Positions 33,046 through 42,163 of a stretch of 64,000 bases of DNA are shown here, piece after piece. The DNA is taken from the NCBI GenBank assembly GCA_965183835.1, contig CBCYME010000027.1, forward strand, positions 1 to 64,000, written 5' to 3'. The DNA comes from OMPR01 sp965183835. Lineage in GTDB: Bacteria > Pseudomonadota > Alphaproteobacteria > Rhodobacterales > Rhodobacteraceae. Every line of letters starts with the position of its first letter. Positions within the stretch are counted from its first letter, which is position 1. Position numbers and translations under genes: made by a program. Under the pieces are notes generated by a model. That model was given only the letters and a program-made list of their open reading frames with translations. It was not told the DNA's origin and made no database searches.

Positions 33046-34346
33046 CCCAGAACGGAAAAACTGCTTTCCTCATTTATCGGGCGTTTGCGGGAATAGAAGC
33101 CCACGTCGATGCTGCGCCCGATATACGGTAGGTCAAATTGCAAGGGTGCGGCGTCGTGGTCTGCCCCACCTTCGCAATAGGTGATCAAAGCGGTCATCAT
33201 TTTGCCCGCAATCGGTGCGTTCTTATATTGGTTCCCACTGGTGCCGCAGGCCATATAAAACCCCGGCAAACTGGATTTGTCATAGATCGGAATCCAATCC
33301 GTCGATGCATCATAAAGATCCACAACACCCCGCGTTTTAGACGGTATGCCCAAACTCGGCACGCGCTGCGCATACCGCATCGCCTGTGTTGTCCATTGAT
33401 CCGTAAAATCAGGATTATAATCGGTGTCTGTTTCGCACCACTGGTGGGGATCGCATTCTGGGTCTTCTGATCCGATCAAAATATGATTGCCGTGTTCCGG
33501 GCGTGCATAAAGCGCGATGTCGCTATCTGAAATGATCGTGCCTTGCTCTTCGAAGTCGAACCCGTCTGGGGCCGGTACATGTACAACCTCCTGTCGCAAA
33601 GGACGCGTCTGGATTGTCATGTCATCCAACACCCCAGCCATTGTATTGATCTGCGCCGATCCGGGCCCCGCCACGTTGATGACAACTGACGCGGCGATCT
33701 CTTCACCACTTGTCAGTTTAACGCCAGCGACGCGACCATTGGTCTGCAGTATCTCAGCGACCTCTGCCCCGGTGCGCACTTGCGCCCCGTGTTGACGCGC
33801 CGCATCCATCAGGTTTTGCGCACTCAGCGCCGGGTCAGTGACATAGCCCGCTTGCGGCCAAAACACCGCGCCGCCCATCTTGCCCCCGTTTGGTTGACCA
33901 AATTCAGGGTCTTCTAAACGCTTTGCCGGTGCAAAACTCTCCATTGCATAGATTGGTAACCGCTCTTGGATCTTCTCGCGGCTCCACTCTTCGTATTCAC
34001 AGCCCAACGCCGCGCTGTTGGCCATGTGATTTTTCATAAACCCGTTGGCTTCGGTTTTCATCACCAGACATCCGGTCTGTTTGAACTTCGCCAAGTTGGC
34101 ATCTGCTGGCAGCCCCAGGTACGCAGCCCAATCACGCCAATAATGATACCCTTCCCATGCAAAAACGGTGCCATCAAAGGTCGAATAGTGCATCCGAATG
34201 ATCGCACAGGACCCCGCGGTTGAGCCATGACCGACCTGCTTGTTCCGATCCAAAGACAGTGTTTTCCACCCTGCCTTGGACATCTCAAACGCAATGGCAG
34301 CCCCGATCACGCCCGTCCCAATGATTATCGCGTCAGGATGACTCAT
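33042..34346 (-). CDS. FAD-dependent oxidoreductase (DAO family)
   Basis: A 434-residue flavoprotein of the D-amino-acid oxidase/sarcosine oxidase family. The dinucleotide-binding motif is AIIIGTGVIGAAIAFEMSKAGW at the N-terminus, followed by the FAD segment QVGHGSTAGSCAIIRMHY. The C-terminal segment FYMACGTSGNQYKNAPIAGKMM is the second FAD contact. The ATG at 34346 overlaps the TetR stop (ATGA) and has GGAGGAG upstream. Last gene of the operon with the FAD-GcvT dehydrogenase, MttB-like protein and TetR. It probably oxidises an N-methylated or related secondary amine; the exact substrate is not visible. Confidence 0.87.
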   Translation of the reverse strand: MSHPDAIIIGTGVIGAAIAFEMSKAGWKTLSLDRNKQVGHGSTAGSCAIIRMHYSTFDGTVFAWEGYHYWRDWAAYLGLPADANLAKFKQTGCLVMKTEANGFMKNHMANSAALGCEYEEWSREKIQERLPIYAMESFAPAKRLEDPEFGQPNGGKMGGAVFWPQAGYVTDPALSAQNLMDAARQHGAQVRTGAEVAEILQTNGRVAGVKLTSGEEIAASVVINVAGPGSAQINTMAGVLDDMTIQTRPLRQEVVHVPAPDGFDFEEQGTIISDSDIALYARPEHGNHILIGSEDPECDPHQWCETDTDYNPDFTDQWTTQAMRYAQRVPSLGIPSKTRGVVDLYDASTDWIPIYDKSSLPGFYMACGTSGNQYKNAPIAGKMMTALITYCEGGADHDAAPLQFDLPYIGRSIDVGFYSRKRPINEESSFSVLG

Positions 34347-35014
34347 ATGCTCTCCTCCCAAAAACTCTTGGCATAGCTACCAAACTCTTCGATTTCTGCG
34401 GGTTGGGCTTCGACTCCGGTAAACACCAGCAAATAGTGCGGCAGCAATTGGAGACGGAATTCAACAGGCTCATTCAACTGCGCCAAATCATATCCTATCT
34501 GCATATAATACAGCACGCGCGCACGGGTGACCGCCTCTATCTGGGCGTATCCAAACCTTGCAAACATCGCAGTCAGGGCCTCGGTCCGGCGCGCATCGGA
34601 TTGATCCAGAATGCGCCGAACCTTGCCCGACCTGCGCGCCCAATCCCGCACTGCGAAATCCAAAGCGGTATCGAACAAACGCGGATTGACTACACAGCGA
34701 TGCACATTGCACACCGCCGCGGTGATCGTCGCCGCCTCCGTTTCGGATTGTCGGATCAACGCGGCGGTGTTCGTCGCCTGCCAGCGCGCAAGCAGCGCAT
34801 CCAAAAGTTCCTGACGTGATTTGAAATACCAATAGAACGAGGACCTCGACACAGCCATGCGCGCTGCAAGGTTCAGGACCTTAACCTGATCCACCCCATC
34901 CGAAATCAACACATCCATCGCCACATTCAACCAATCATCGCGCGTGACCTTGATATTGCCAGTCAGCGGCTCGGCCTTGGGGTCATCCCGGTGCAGGACA
35001 GGTTTCGTATTCAT
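34343..35014 (-). CDS. TetR-family regulator of the methylamine/betaine operon
   Basis: A 223-residue TetR-type repressor. The DNA-binding domain is AMDVLISDGVDQVKVLNLAARMAVSRSSFYWYFKSRQELLDALL (about residues 32-76), with the typical YxYF at the end of helix 3. The rest is a helical ligand domain. It sits inside the operon it probably controls, 10 bp after the MttB-like gene and overlapping the FAD oxidoreductase by 4 bp. A palindrome upstream of the first gene (38994-39003) is a candidate operator. Confidence 0.87.
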   Translation of the reverse strand: MNTKPVLHRDDPKAEPLTGNIKVTRDDWLNVAMDVLISDGVDQVKVLNLAARMAVSRSSFYWYFKSRQELLDALLARWQATNTAALIRQSETEAATITAAVCNVHRCVVNPRLFDTALDFAVRDWARRSGKVRRILDQSDARRTEALTAMFARFGYAQIEAVTRARVLYYMQIGYDLAQLNEPVEFRLQLLPHYLLVFTGVEAQPAEIEEFGSYAKSFWEESI

Positions 35015-35024
35015 TGTCGAACTC

Positions 35025-36542
35025 TCAACTCTCTGGCGCGGCGCCGCCCTGTTCGGTGCGCCGCGCTATGAAATCTTGCAACCCTGCGACCCTATCGGGA
35101 TCATGTGACGGGGCCTCGAAATTATCCACGATGTTTCGCCAGATACCTGTCGCGCGATTGTCAGCATCCACCGCCCCGCGCTCGGTCCACGTTCCAAAGT
35201 TGGACCAGTCGCCAACCAAGGGTTCATAGAACTGGGTCTGATAGCGTTCCATCGTGTGACCCGCGCCAAAGAAATGCCCGGACGGCTGCACCTCACGCAG
35301 CGCATCCAGTGCGATATCAGCATCCGTTGCAGGTGTACCAGCGCACAGCTCCGCCACCATCTGCAACACCTCCAGATCTGTTATGATTTTTTCATAGGAC
35401 ACGGTCAGACCACCCTCAAGCCACCCAGCAGAATGGATCACGACCGAAGCCCCAGCCATCAAACACCCCCAAAGACCAAACTGGCTTTCATTGGCCGCCT
35501 GCGCATCATTGATATTCGCCGCGCTACCCCCGGCACAACGCCAAGGCAACCCAAGACGCCGCGCCAATTGCCCCGCCACCAGCGACGCGGTGAAATGTTC
35601 CGGGGTGCCAAAGGCAGGCGCCCCGGATTTCATATCAACATTGCTGGTGAAGGTGCCATAACACGTCGGAGCCCCGGATTTGGCAAGCTGTGTCAGGGTG
35701 ATCGCGGCCAACGCCTCAGCGTGGGACAAGGTCATCGCGCCGGCCACCGTAATCGGTGCCATCGCCCCCATCAACGTAAACGGCGTAATGATCGACACCT
35801 GCCCAGCGCGTGCAAAGTCGATCAATCCCTGCGCCATTGGCATATCAATCACCCGCGGTGAGTTGGTGTTGATGATCGTGTAGCAATGCGGTGTGGCGTG
35901 AAATTCATCATCCGAGACACCGCGAAAGTCGCGGATCATCTCGAACCCGTCCATTACCTGCGGTGTCCCGCGCGAATAGATAAACGGTACCTTATCACTC
36001 TGCGTCAAGACCGTCTCGGTCATCGCGTAATGACGCAGGTGCATTGGAATATCTTGAGCCTCGACCAAGGGCGGCACCATCTGCAGCACATCGAAATGCT
36101 GCGTCAACTGCACCATCTCACGAAAATCGCTGAGACTGCCGGGCCGCCTGCCCCGTTCCAAATCCGTCGCATGAGGCGCCCCCGCCCCCGGCTGGAACAC
36201 GAGGTTCCCCAGCTCGAGCGTGATATCGCGTGCACGTACCGCACCCCGGATGGGAATGGATTTGGGTGCAGATGCGACCGCCGCTTCGACCATATCCCGC
36301 CCGATGAACACCATCTCATCCACAACCCGGGCACCACCGGCTTTGAACAAGGCGCGCGCCTCGGGCAACAGGACCTTGATGCCAATCTCTTCCAACACCG
36401 TGAGGGAGGCCTGATGCAACGCCTCTATCCGGTCCTCGCTAAAGGCGTTCATCGGTGGAAAGGGATTGCGCAGGTTGTGATAATCGACCTTGCGCTGCTC
36501 TGCTGGTGCGCCTGTGCGAGCGCGACGTCCCCGCCTGCTCAT
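35025..36542 (-). CDS. Trimethylamine methyltransferase (MttB) family protein, non-pyrrolysine
   Basis: A 505-residue MttB-superfamily protein. The opening RIEALHQASLTVLEEIGIKVL and MVEAAVASAPKSI are family landmarks, as are VFQPGAGAPHATDLERGRR and GHFFGAGHTMERYQTQFYEPLVGDW near the end. The frame has no in-frame amber codon, so it is a non-pyrrolysine member like glycine betaine methyltransferases (MtgB-type), which pass a methyl group to a corrinoid protein. No corrinoid protein or reductive activase is in the window, which leaves the acceptor open. It overlaps the dehydrogenase upstream by 4 bp, placing it in betaine, dimethylglycine or sarcosine breakdown. Confidence 0.88.
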   Translation of the reverse strand: MSRRGRRARTGAPAEQRKVDYHNLRNPFPPMNAFSEDRIEALHQASLTVLEEIGIKVLLPEARALFKAGGARVVDEMVFIGRDMVEAAVASAPKSIPIRGAVRARDITLELGNLVFQPGAGAPHATDLERGRRPGSLSDFREMVQLTQHFDVLQMVPPLVEAQDIPMHLRHYAMTETVLTQSDKVPFIYSRGTPQVMDGFEMIRDFRGVSDDEFHATPHCYTIINTNSPRVIDMPMAQGLIDFARAGQVSIITPFTLMGAMAPITVAGAMTLSHAEALAAITLTQLAKSGAPTCYGTFTSNVDMKSGAPAFGTPEHFTASLVAGQLARRLGLPWRCAGGSAANINDAQAANESQFGLWGCLMAGASVVIHSAGWLEGGLTVSYEKIITDLEVLQMVAELCAGTPATDADIALDALREVQPSGHFFGAGHTMERYQTQFYEPLVGDWSNFGTWTERGAVDADNRATGIWRNIVDNFEAPSHDPDRVAGLQDFIARRTEQGGAAPES

Positions 36543-38941
36543 GTTCGCATCGCTTTCCCTTGAGGGTCGTAAGGGGATGGGGCAATAACGGTCGCCGCAC
36601 GTTCAACGCCAACCACATGCACAGACAATTTGGTCCCCTCGCCCGCCTGATCCCGGTTCACCAAGGCCATCGCCAAAGATTTGCCAGTGCTATGGCCAAA
36701 ACCGCCCGAGGTGACAAACCCAACCTTTTCGCCGTTTGCCCATACGGGTTCATACCCGCTGGCATCCGCATCCGTTGCGTCGATTTCCAGCGTAACCTGA
36801 ATCTGTGCCGGACCATTGCCATCGCGTTCTGCTATCGCGGCGGCCTTTCCAACGAATTCCTTATCCCAATCGATCCACCGATCCATTCCGGTCATACCGG
36901 GCGTATAGCCTTGAGTGAATTCAGCGGACCAAATGCCAAACGATTTTTCCAAACGCGTGGACAGCATCGCGTTGAAGCCGCATTCGCGGATCCCCTCACC
37001 CGCCCCAGCCTCTAACAACATGCGACGCAGGGCGATGTGATCCCCATACCGACAGTTGATTTCATACCCCTTTTCACCGGTGACAGACATGCGGGCCACT
37101 TTGGCGCGGATCATCCCAATGTCGAAGTCCCCACACCCCATGAACTTGAGACCTGATATATCCTGTTCTGCCAGCTTTTCGATCACCTCTTGTGATTTTG
37201 GTCCAACCAGACCAAAGCCGCAGATCTCTTCGCCCAGATCCCGAACCGTTACACCGTCCTGCAAATGGTCGTTGAACCAACGCATATGCCAGGCACGCAG
37301 ATAATAGCTGCCCATGATCCACCATGTTCCATCCCCCCAATTCAGAACGGTTAGATCCCCTTTGAGCTTACCACCTTCGCTCAGCATCGGGGCCAGTTTC
37401 GCACGGCCCGGCCCGGGCAGTGTGCTGGCCATAATCTGATCCAGCCACTCTTTGGCGTTTTCACCGCTCACCTCGAAACGGGAAAATCCGGTGATATCCA
37501 ACAGGCCGACACCATTGCGGATCACTTGGCATTCCTCAGCCACGATATCAAAGGCGTTAGAGCGTTTGAGGGTGGGCGTCTCTTCAAACCCTTGCGGAGC
37601 AAAATACAACGGCACTTCAAGATCCCAGCTGGTGCCCCATTTGCACCCGGCTGCCGACATCGCGTCATGCGCAGGTGCCATTTTGAGCGGGCGCCCTGCT
37701 GGCAATTGTTCGTTGGGATAAGTCATGACAAACCGGCGCGAGTAAAACTGCCCCGTTGTTTCGCGGATATAGCGTTTGTTCTGCGCAAAATCGCCATAAC
37801 GCGCAACATCCATGCCATAGACATCGGCCTCTGGCTCTCCGTAGATCATCCATTCAGCAAGCGACTTGCCAACACCGCCGCCCTGCAAAAACCCAGCCAT
37901 CACCGCGCAGGCGGTCCAATACCCGCGTTTGCCCGGCACAGGTCCAACCAGCGGGTTGCCATCGGGCGAGAATGTGAACGCCCCATTGACCCATGTCTTA
38001 ACCCCCACATTTTGCAAGTCCGGATAGCGTTCGAATCCAAGCGTTAGCTCTTTTTCGATCCGGTCCGTGTCTTCCTGAAACAGCTCCATCCCATAATTCC
38101 AAGGGGCACCATCCATGGCCCAATGTTCATGATCGACCTCATAGATCCCCAGCAACAGGCCTTTTTGATCCTGCCGCATATAGGTGAAACCTTCGAGGTC
38201 CACAGTCATGGGCACCTCGAAATCCAATTTCTCAAGCGCTGGGATCGTATCCGAGACCAAATAATGATGCTTGAGCGGCGAAACCGGCAATTCAACCCCG
38301 GCCATGCGCCCCAGTTGCTTGGCCCAAAGCCCGCCAGCGTTGACCACGTGTTCGCAGGTGACTGTGCCCTTTTCCGTTACGACCTGCCACCCGTCCGCTG
38401 TCTGACGCAATTCCAGAACCTGATTGTGCTCAACCACTGTCGCGCCATGTTTTTTGGCAGCACCCGCATAGGCATGAACGGTTCCGGTGGTGTCGACATA
38501 GCCTTCGCGATCGGCCCACATCCCCCCCAACATGCCCTTCGTCGACATAATTGGGTTCAACTCTCCGGCCTCTTCCGGAGTCACAAGACGACAATCTTCG
38601 ATCCCGATAGATTGAAACACCCGGTATGCTGATTGCAGCCATTCCCACCGATCCGGGGTGCCGGCCATCGTCAGGCCACCGGTCATATGCAGACCAATGT
38701 TCTGGCCACTTTCCTTTTCAATCTCAGGCAACAGATCGATTGTATAGGCCTGAAGCGCCGCAATATTAGGGTCGGCGTTCAACGCATGAATGCCGCCCGC
38801 CGCATGCCAGCTGGACCCGGCGGTCAGCACAGATCGTTCGATCAGGCACACATCTTTCCAGCCCATCTTGGCCAAATGATACAACACCGAAGCGCCCACC
38901 ACGCCCCCGCCGATAACCACAACACGATAATGAGATTTCAT
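36539..38941 (-). CDS. FAD-dependent dimethylglycine/sarcosine dehydrogenase with GcvT domain
   Basis: An 800-residue two-domain enzyme. Residues 1 to about 390 form an FAD domain, with VVVIGGGVVGASVLYHLAKMGW and the motif SSWHAAGG, whose His is the usual covalent flavin attachment. From about 430 onward comes a glycine-cleavage T-protein (folate-binding) domain, with LLDITGFSRFEVSG and VARMSVTGEKGYEI, which captures the released one-carbon unit on tetrahydrofolate. This architecture is that of dimethylglycine and sarcosine dehydrogenases. First gene of a four-gene operon ending at 33042; its promoter region is 38942-39102. Confidence 0.92.
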   Translation of the reverse strand: MKSHYRVVVIGGGVVGASVLYHLAKMGWKDVCLIERSVLTAGSSWHAAGGIHALNADPNIAALQAYTIDLLPEIEKESGQNIGLHMTGGLTMAGTPDRWEWLQSAYRVFQSIGIEDCRLVTPEEAGELNPIMSTKGMLGGMWADREGYVDTTGTVHAYAGAAKKHGATVVEHNQVLELRQTADGWQVVTEKGTVTCEHVVNAGGLWAKQLGRMAGVELPVSPLKHHYLVSDTIPALEKLDFEVPMTVDLEGFTYMRQDQKGLLLGIYEVDHEHWAMDGAPWNYGMELFQEDTDRIEKELTLGFERYPDLQNVGVKTWVNGAFTFSPDGNPLVGPVPGKRGYWTACAVMAGFLQGGGVGKSLAEWMIYGEPEADVYGMDVARYGDFAQNKRYIRETTGQFYSRRFVMTYPNEQLPAGRPLKMAPAHDAMSAAGCKWGTSWDLEVPLYFAPQGFEETPTLKRSNAFDIVAEECQVIRNGVGLLDITGFSRFEVSGENAKEWLDQIMASTLPGPGRAKLAPMLSEGGKLKGDLTVLNWGDGTWWIMGSYYLRAWHMRWFNDHLQDGVTVRDLGEEICGFGLVGPKSQEVIEKLAEQDISGLKFMGCGDFDIGMIRAKVARMSVTGEKGYEINCRYGDHIALRRMLLEAGAGEGIRECGFNAMLSTRLEKSFGIWSAEFTQGYTPGMTGMDRWIDWDKEFVGKAAAIAERDGNGPAQIQVTLEIDATDADASGYEPVWANGEKVGFVTSGGFGHSTGKSLAMALVNRDQAGEGTKLSVHVVGVERAATVIAPSPYDPQGKAMRT

Positions 38942-38993
38942 TCGGCCCTCCCTAGGACATGCTTTCCGGCACGCTAGGCCGACTGTTCACATC

Positions 38994-39003
38994 TGTCTAG
39001 ACA
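38994..39003. promoter_or_regulatory. Palindrome upstream of the dehydrogenase operon, candidate TetR operator
   Basis: TGTCTAGACA is a perfect 10-bp palindrome 53 bp upstream of the dehydrogenase start. It is followed at 39007-39014 by a related CTGTACAT, so the two form a spaced pair as seen in many TetR-family operators. Confidence 0.4.
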
Positions 39004-39102
39004 TTTCTGTACATTACTTATTCCCCTCTTAATTGCCCCGACGCGGTGGTCTTGGTACACTTGCAGCCACGCCTCACTGGATTAACGGTTTAGGAGGGCC
39101 AG

Positions 39103-39201
39103 ATGGCTTCGCGTTTACTATGGGCATCAGCAATGCTCAGCTGCTTAACCTGATGTTTTGGGGTCGAAAAATACGGCACTGCCGATTTTTATGACCATGA
39201 G
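39103..39201 (+). other. Likely original 5' end of the M23 peptidase gene, interrupted by in-frame TGA
   Basis: An ATG at 39103 with a strong AGGAGGG site (39092-39098) opens MASRLLWASAMLSCLT, which looks like a signal peptide with a lipobox-like Leu-Ser-Cys. A TGA stop at 39151-39153 follows at once. The same frame then stays open through CFGVEKYGTADFYDHE into the M23 coding region beginning at 39202. This suggests a nonsense mutation in the leader of a formerly exported protein. Confidence 0.6.
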
Positions 39202-39708
39202 ATGGATAACAAAGACAAACTTACGATAACCATGCCGCCAAATGCGCCCTATATCTCGGAACAGTTCCGTTCAGACGAGGATAAGGTGCATCAGGGCATC
39301 GATATCTGGGGGAGACGTGGCACCCCGGTTCTGGCGTCCGCCCCGGGGCGTGTTATCAAAAGCTACTCGGAACCAGTCTATGGCAACCGAATTGTCATAA
39401 ACCATGGTCGATCCCCCAATGGCGATGAATTGCGCACGGTGCACAAGCATCTGGATAAACGGCTGGTCAAGGTTGGAGACATCGTTCAGCGCGGTCAACA
39501 GATCGGAACAATGGGGGATACAGGTGCTTTGGGGGTTCTGGTGCATCTGCATTTCGAAACGATGCGCCTGTCCAAGACCAAAGGCGAGGTTTACTATGAC
39601 CCGCATTTGGTTTGGATGGACGGCGTTGGTCGCGTCACGTGCTTTGACAAGAGCAAGCGCTATCCAGACACGCCATTTCGCACGACGTATCCGGTGGTTT
39701 GCAAGTAG
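39202..39708 (+). CDS. M23 (LytM-like) metallopeptidase, leader interrupted
   Basis: A 168-residue M23-fold peptidase, which in family members cuts cross-links in peptidoglycan. The zinc-binding His and Asp are in KVHQGIDIWGRRG (HxxxD), the central strands carry GRVIKSYSEPVYGNRIVINHG, VGDIVQRGQQIGTMGDTG is the usual turn, and the final HLHFE gives the HxH motif. All four expected metal and catalytic positions seem present. From the ATG at 39202 it has neither a signal peptide nor a ribosome site; both lie upstream behind an in-frame TGA at 39151. So it is probably either untranslated or a cytoplasmic remnant unless the stop is read through or is an error. Confidence 0.75.
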   Translation: MDNKDKLTITMPPNAPYISEQFRSDEDKVHQGIDIWGRRGTPVLASAPGRVIKSYSEPVYGNRIVINHGRSPNGDELRTVHKHLDKRLVKVGDIVQRGQQIGTMGDTGALGVLVHLHFETMRLSKTKGEVYYDPHLVWMDGVGRVTCFDKSKRYPDTPFRTTYPVVCK

Positions 39709-39711
39709 CGG

Positions 39712-40341
39712 TTACAGCTGCGCGCTCGGGCGCGCTTGAATGCCATCATACCAAGCTTGTGTCGCGCTATGCCCCTCGGGAATGCGCATTTTGATCACGC
39801 GGGCAAAATCCACGAATACAAAGGTTGAAATATCCGCCAACGTGAAATGATCACAGGCGACAAAGGCGCTGTCTTGCAGACGCTCCTCGAGCAGATCAAA
39901 GAACTTGCGCGCTCGATCCGTCCCCCGCTTGGCCAGCTCGGGCAATTGCGCATAGTTCACAGGCCCAGGAATGGCGCGATCCTTAAAGAACGGGCTCGAA
40001 TTGCGCAAAGCCTCGGCGACCGGCGCGCCACCTTGCTGTTCAGCGATTGAATTCCACATCAACACCAGCCCTTTTTCATCAGCGGTGTGTCCCATCAGTG
40101 GGGGCTCTGGGAACTGCGCTTCGAGATAGGCAGCAATACCAAGGTTTTCCGTCAGAACTGTTCCTTCGTCCGTCACCAGAACCGGCACGGTTGCACGTGG
40201 GTTCACCGCCTTGAACGCTGCATCCAGCTGCTCCCCCTTTGCGATCGAGACATCTTTGGTTTCAATCTTGATCCCTTTTTCAGCAATGAACATCCGAGCA
40301 CGGCGCGGATTGGGGGCGGTAGAACAGTCATAAAACAACAT
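39712..40341 (-). CDS. Glutathione S-transferase family protein
   Basis: A 209-residue GST. The thioredoxin-like N-terminal domain is MLFYDCSTAPNPRRARMFIAEKGI, with the glutathione-binding cis-Pro in ATVPVLVTDEG and the Glu-Asn of LTENLGIAAYLEAQFPE. The C-terminal helical domain has ADISTFVFVDF. The start at 40341 is chosen over a longer frame from 40398 because the fold begins there. It lies 91 bp after acetate kinase on the same strand. No nearby gene suggests a specific substrate. Confidence 0.88.
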   Translation of the reverse strand: MLFYDCSTAPNPRRARMFIAEKGIKIETKDVSIAKGEQLDAAFKAVNPRATVPVLVTDEGTVLTENLGIAAYLEAQFPEPPLMGHTADEKGLVLMWNSIAEQQGGAPVAEALRNSSPFFKDRAIPGPVNYAQLPELAKRGTDRARKFFDLLEERLQDSAFVACDHFTLADISTFVFVDFARVIKMRIPEGHSATQAWYDGIQARPSAQL

Positions 40342-40432
40342 ACTTATCTCTCTTACTTTGCAATGGAGACAGGATAGACAGCACAATGCCCGTGTCACCA
40401 GCCCCGCAATTTGTGACCCTGCGGCAGACGGA

Positions 40433-41587
40433 TCAGACCAAAGCTGCGCACAGCGCGCGCGCGATCACCCGCTCTTCGTCCGTGGGGATCACCAGAACGG
40501 GCGTATCGCCCTGACTGATAACGGTCGAGTTGCTGTCGTTGGCCTCAGCATTCAGCGCGAGCCCCAAAAACCCCATCTCTTCTAAAACTTGTGCCCGGAT
40601 CGGGGCCGCGTGTTCACCAATGCCGCCGCAAAACACCAAGGCATCCAATCCCCCCATGATCGCGGCCATCGCTCCCAACTCGCGTCGGATACGGAAGACA
40701 TAGTACTCAATCGCTTCTTTGGCCCGGGGATCGTCGCTGGCAAGCAAGGTCCGCATATCGTGACTGATTTCAGACAGGCCCAGCAATCCACTTTTCTTGT
40801 ACAGAATATGGGTGATCGCCTCGACCCCGTGCCCCTGCTCCATCAAATAAAGCAAAACCCCCGGATCCAGCTGACCACAGCGGGTGCCCATCGGCAGACC
40901 ATCAAGGGCAGAAAAGCCCATGGTCGATCCGATGCTTTGCCCGTTTTTCACGGCACACATCGACGCCCCATTGCCAAGATGCGCAATCACAACCCGACCT
41001 TTGGCAAGCTCCGGATAATCATCCTGCAGCTTGCCCGTGACGTAGTCATAAGACAGACCATGGAACCCGTAGCGGCGCACGCCTTTTTCATAAAATCGCC
41101 GCGGCAGGGCAAAAGCATCGTTCACAAACGGGTGCCCCTGATGGAACGACGTATCAAAGCACCCGATTTGCAGCGCCTCTGGAAAGGCGTCCTGTGCCGC
41201 GCGCACTGCCGCAATGTTGTGGGGTTGATGCAAGGGGGCAAGCGGAACAAAGGCCTCGAGCTGGCTCAAAACATCTTCGGTCAACTCAACCGGACCCACA
41301 AAGGTTTTGCCGCCATGCACAATGCGATGCCCAACACCCGTAACCGGGCGCCCGCCGAGTACCGGAATAATCGCGTTCAGGATCGCACGGACCCCAGCGG
41401 CATGATCCGCCGGACCGATTTCGATCACCTGCTTTGCCGTGCTGTCCGTCGCGTCCAATATCAACCGCGCCACTGGGCCCAGATTTTCCACCTGGCCCAG
41501 TTGCAAAAGCTCTGGTTCTGGCGCGGCCAGATACACCCCGAATTTAATCGATGAACTGCCTGCGTTCAGCGTAAGAATTCCGCCCAT
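40433..41587 (-). CDS. ackA: Acetate kinase
   Basis: Acetate kinase interconverts acetate plus ATP and acetyl phosphate, 384 residues. The signature LTLNAGSSSIKFGVY opens the protein. GVGHRIVHGG, VIAHLGNGASMCAVKNGQSIGSTMGF (adenosine/phosphate loop), DTSFHQ (catalytic Asp) and DALVFCGGIGEHA near the end are all intact. A GAGGTG site lies before the start. No phosphotransacetylase is adjacent in the window. In roseobacters, acetyl phosphate can also come from sulfoacetaldehyde or other C2 breakdown, but nothing here points to that. It lies 78 bp after the small methyltransferase gene on the same strand. Confidence 0.94.
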   Translation of the reverse strand: MGGILTLNAGSSSIKFGVYLAAPEPELLQLGQVENLGPVARLILDATDSTAKQVIEIGPADHAAGVRAILNAIIPVLGGRPVTGVGHRIVHGGKTFVGPVELTEDVLSQLEAFVPLAPLHQPHNIAAVRAAQDAFPEALQIGCFDTSFHQGHPFVNDAFALPRRFYEKGVRRYGFHGLSYDYVTGKLQDDYPELAKGRVVIAHLGNGASMCAVKNGQSIGSTMGFSALDGLPMGTRCGQLDPGVLLYLMEQGHGVEAITHILYKKSGLLGLSEISHDMRTLLASDDPRAKEAIEYYVFRIRRELGAMAAIMGGLDALVFCGGIGEHAAPIRAQVLEEMGFLGLALNAEANDSNSTVISQGDTPVLVIPTDEERVIARALCAALV

Positions 41588-41665
41588 ACTACACCTCTTT
41601 TGCTTGCCCAGATCATACTTAGGGCCCGCGACAGGGGTATGACACCGGCGCGGTTGCCGCAGCCC

Positions 41666-42163
41666 TTAACGCTGGTAGATAAAGCAACGCCCCTCTACCA
41701 CGCCTTCGGGCAAGGGCAGCTCGGTCAGGGTTTCGAAATACATCCGGTCACTGGACACCATCAGACCGCCCTTGGCCAACAATGGCTCGATCAGTGGGGA
41801 TACAAACCGGGCAAATACATCATTCTTTTCGCGATTATGGCCGCCCAGATCCGCATGGATCAAGCTGGCCGTTGGGCCAAAGCGTTCCACCGAAGCAGGC
41901 AGCGTTTCGCGCACATCGCCCAAAATCAGCATCTCATCGGCGGGTGTCGAATCAGGATGCGAGGCCACAGCGCGTTCAAACACAAAAATATCGCGCCCAG
42001 AAATGCGTTGGCGCATGTGGTGATACGTGCGCCCATTCCCCAATCCCAGTTCGAAGACAGGCCCTGTCATGTCAGCCGTTTGCGCAATGGCGAAATCCAG
42101 ACTGGCGCGCTGAGACGCCATGCGATCAATGAACAGATCTAGTCGGCTGATGTCTTGGCTCAT
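41666..42163 (-). CDS. Small class I SAM-dependent methyltransferase-like protein (copy 1)
   Basis: A 165-residue Rossmann-fold protein from the ATG at 42163 (AGGAGAG upstream; a longer frame from 42316 is unlikely). Motif I is VFELGLGNGRTYHHM, the following acidic residue is in IFVFERAVASHP, and LIHADLGGHNREKND matches the post-motif strand. The fold is minimal, with no obvious extra substrate domain. A related gene lies at 57329-57805, and they share the GLGNGRTY-H motif and similar order. Function unknown; the name rests on fold only. Confidence 0.75.
   Translation of the reverse strand: MSQDISRLDLFIDRMASQRASLDFAIAQTADMTGPVFELGLGNGRTYHHMRQRISGRDIFVFERAVASHPDSTPADEMLILGDVRETLPASVERFGPTASLIHADLGGHNREKNDVFARFVSPLIEPLLAKGGLMVSSDRMYFETLTELPLPEGVVEGRCFIYQR

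Noticed and set aside
35025..36542. Pyrrolysine-containing trimethylamine methyltransferase
   Set aside because: The frame has no internal amber codon, and no pyl genes are in the window.
39151..39153. Selenocysteine at the in-frame TGA of the M23 peptidase
   Set aside because: The position is in a signal-like leader, not an active site, and I see no convincing stem-loop just downstream of the codon.
40589..41554. A 321-codon open frame opposite acetate kinase
   Set aside because: The acetate kinase reading is complete with all signature motifs; the antisense frame shows no recognisable domain.
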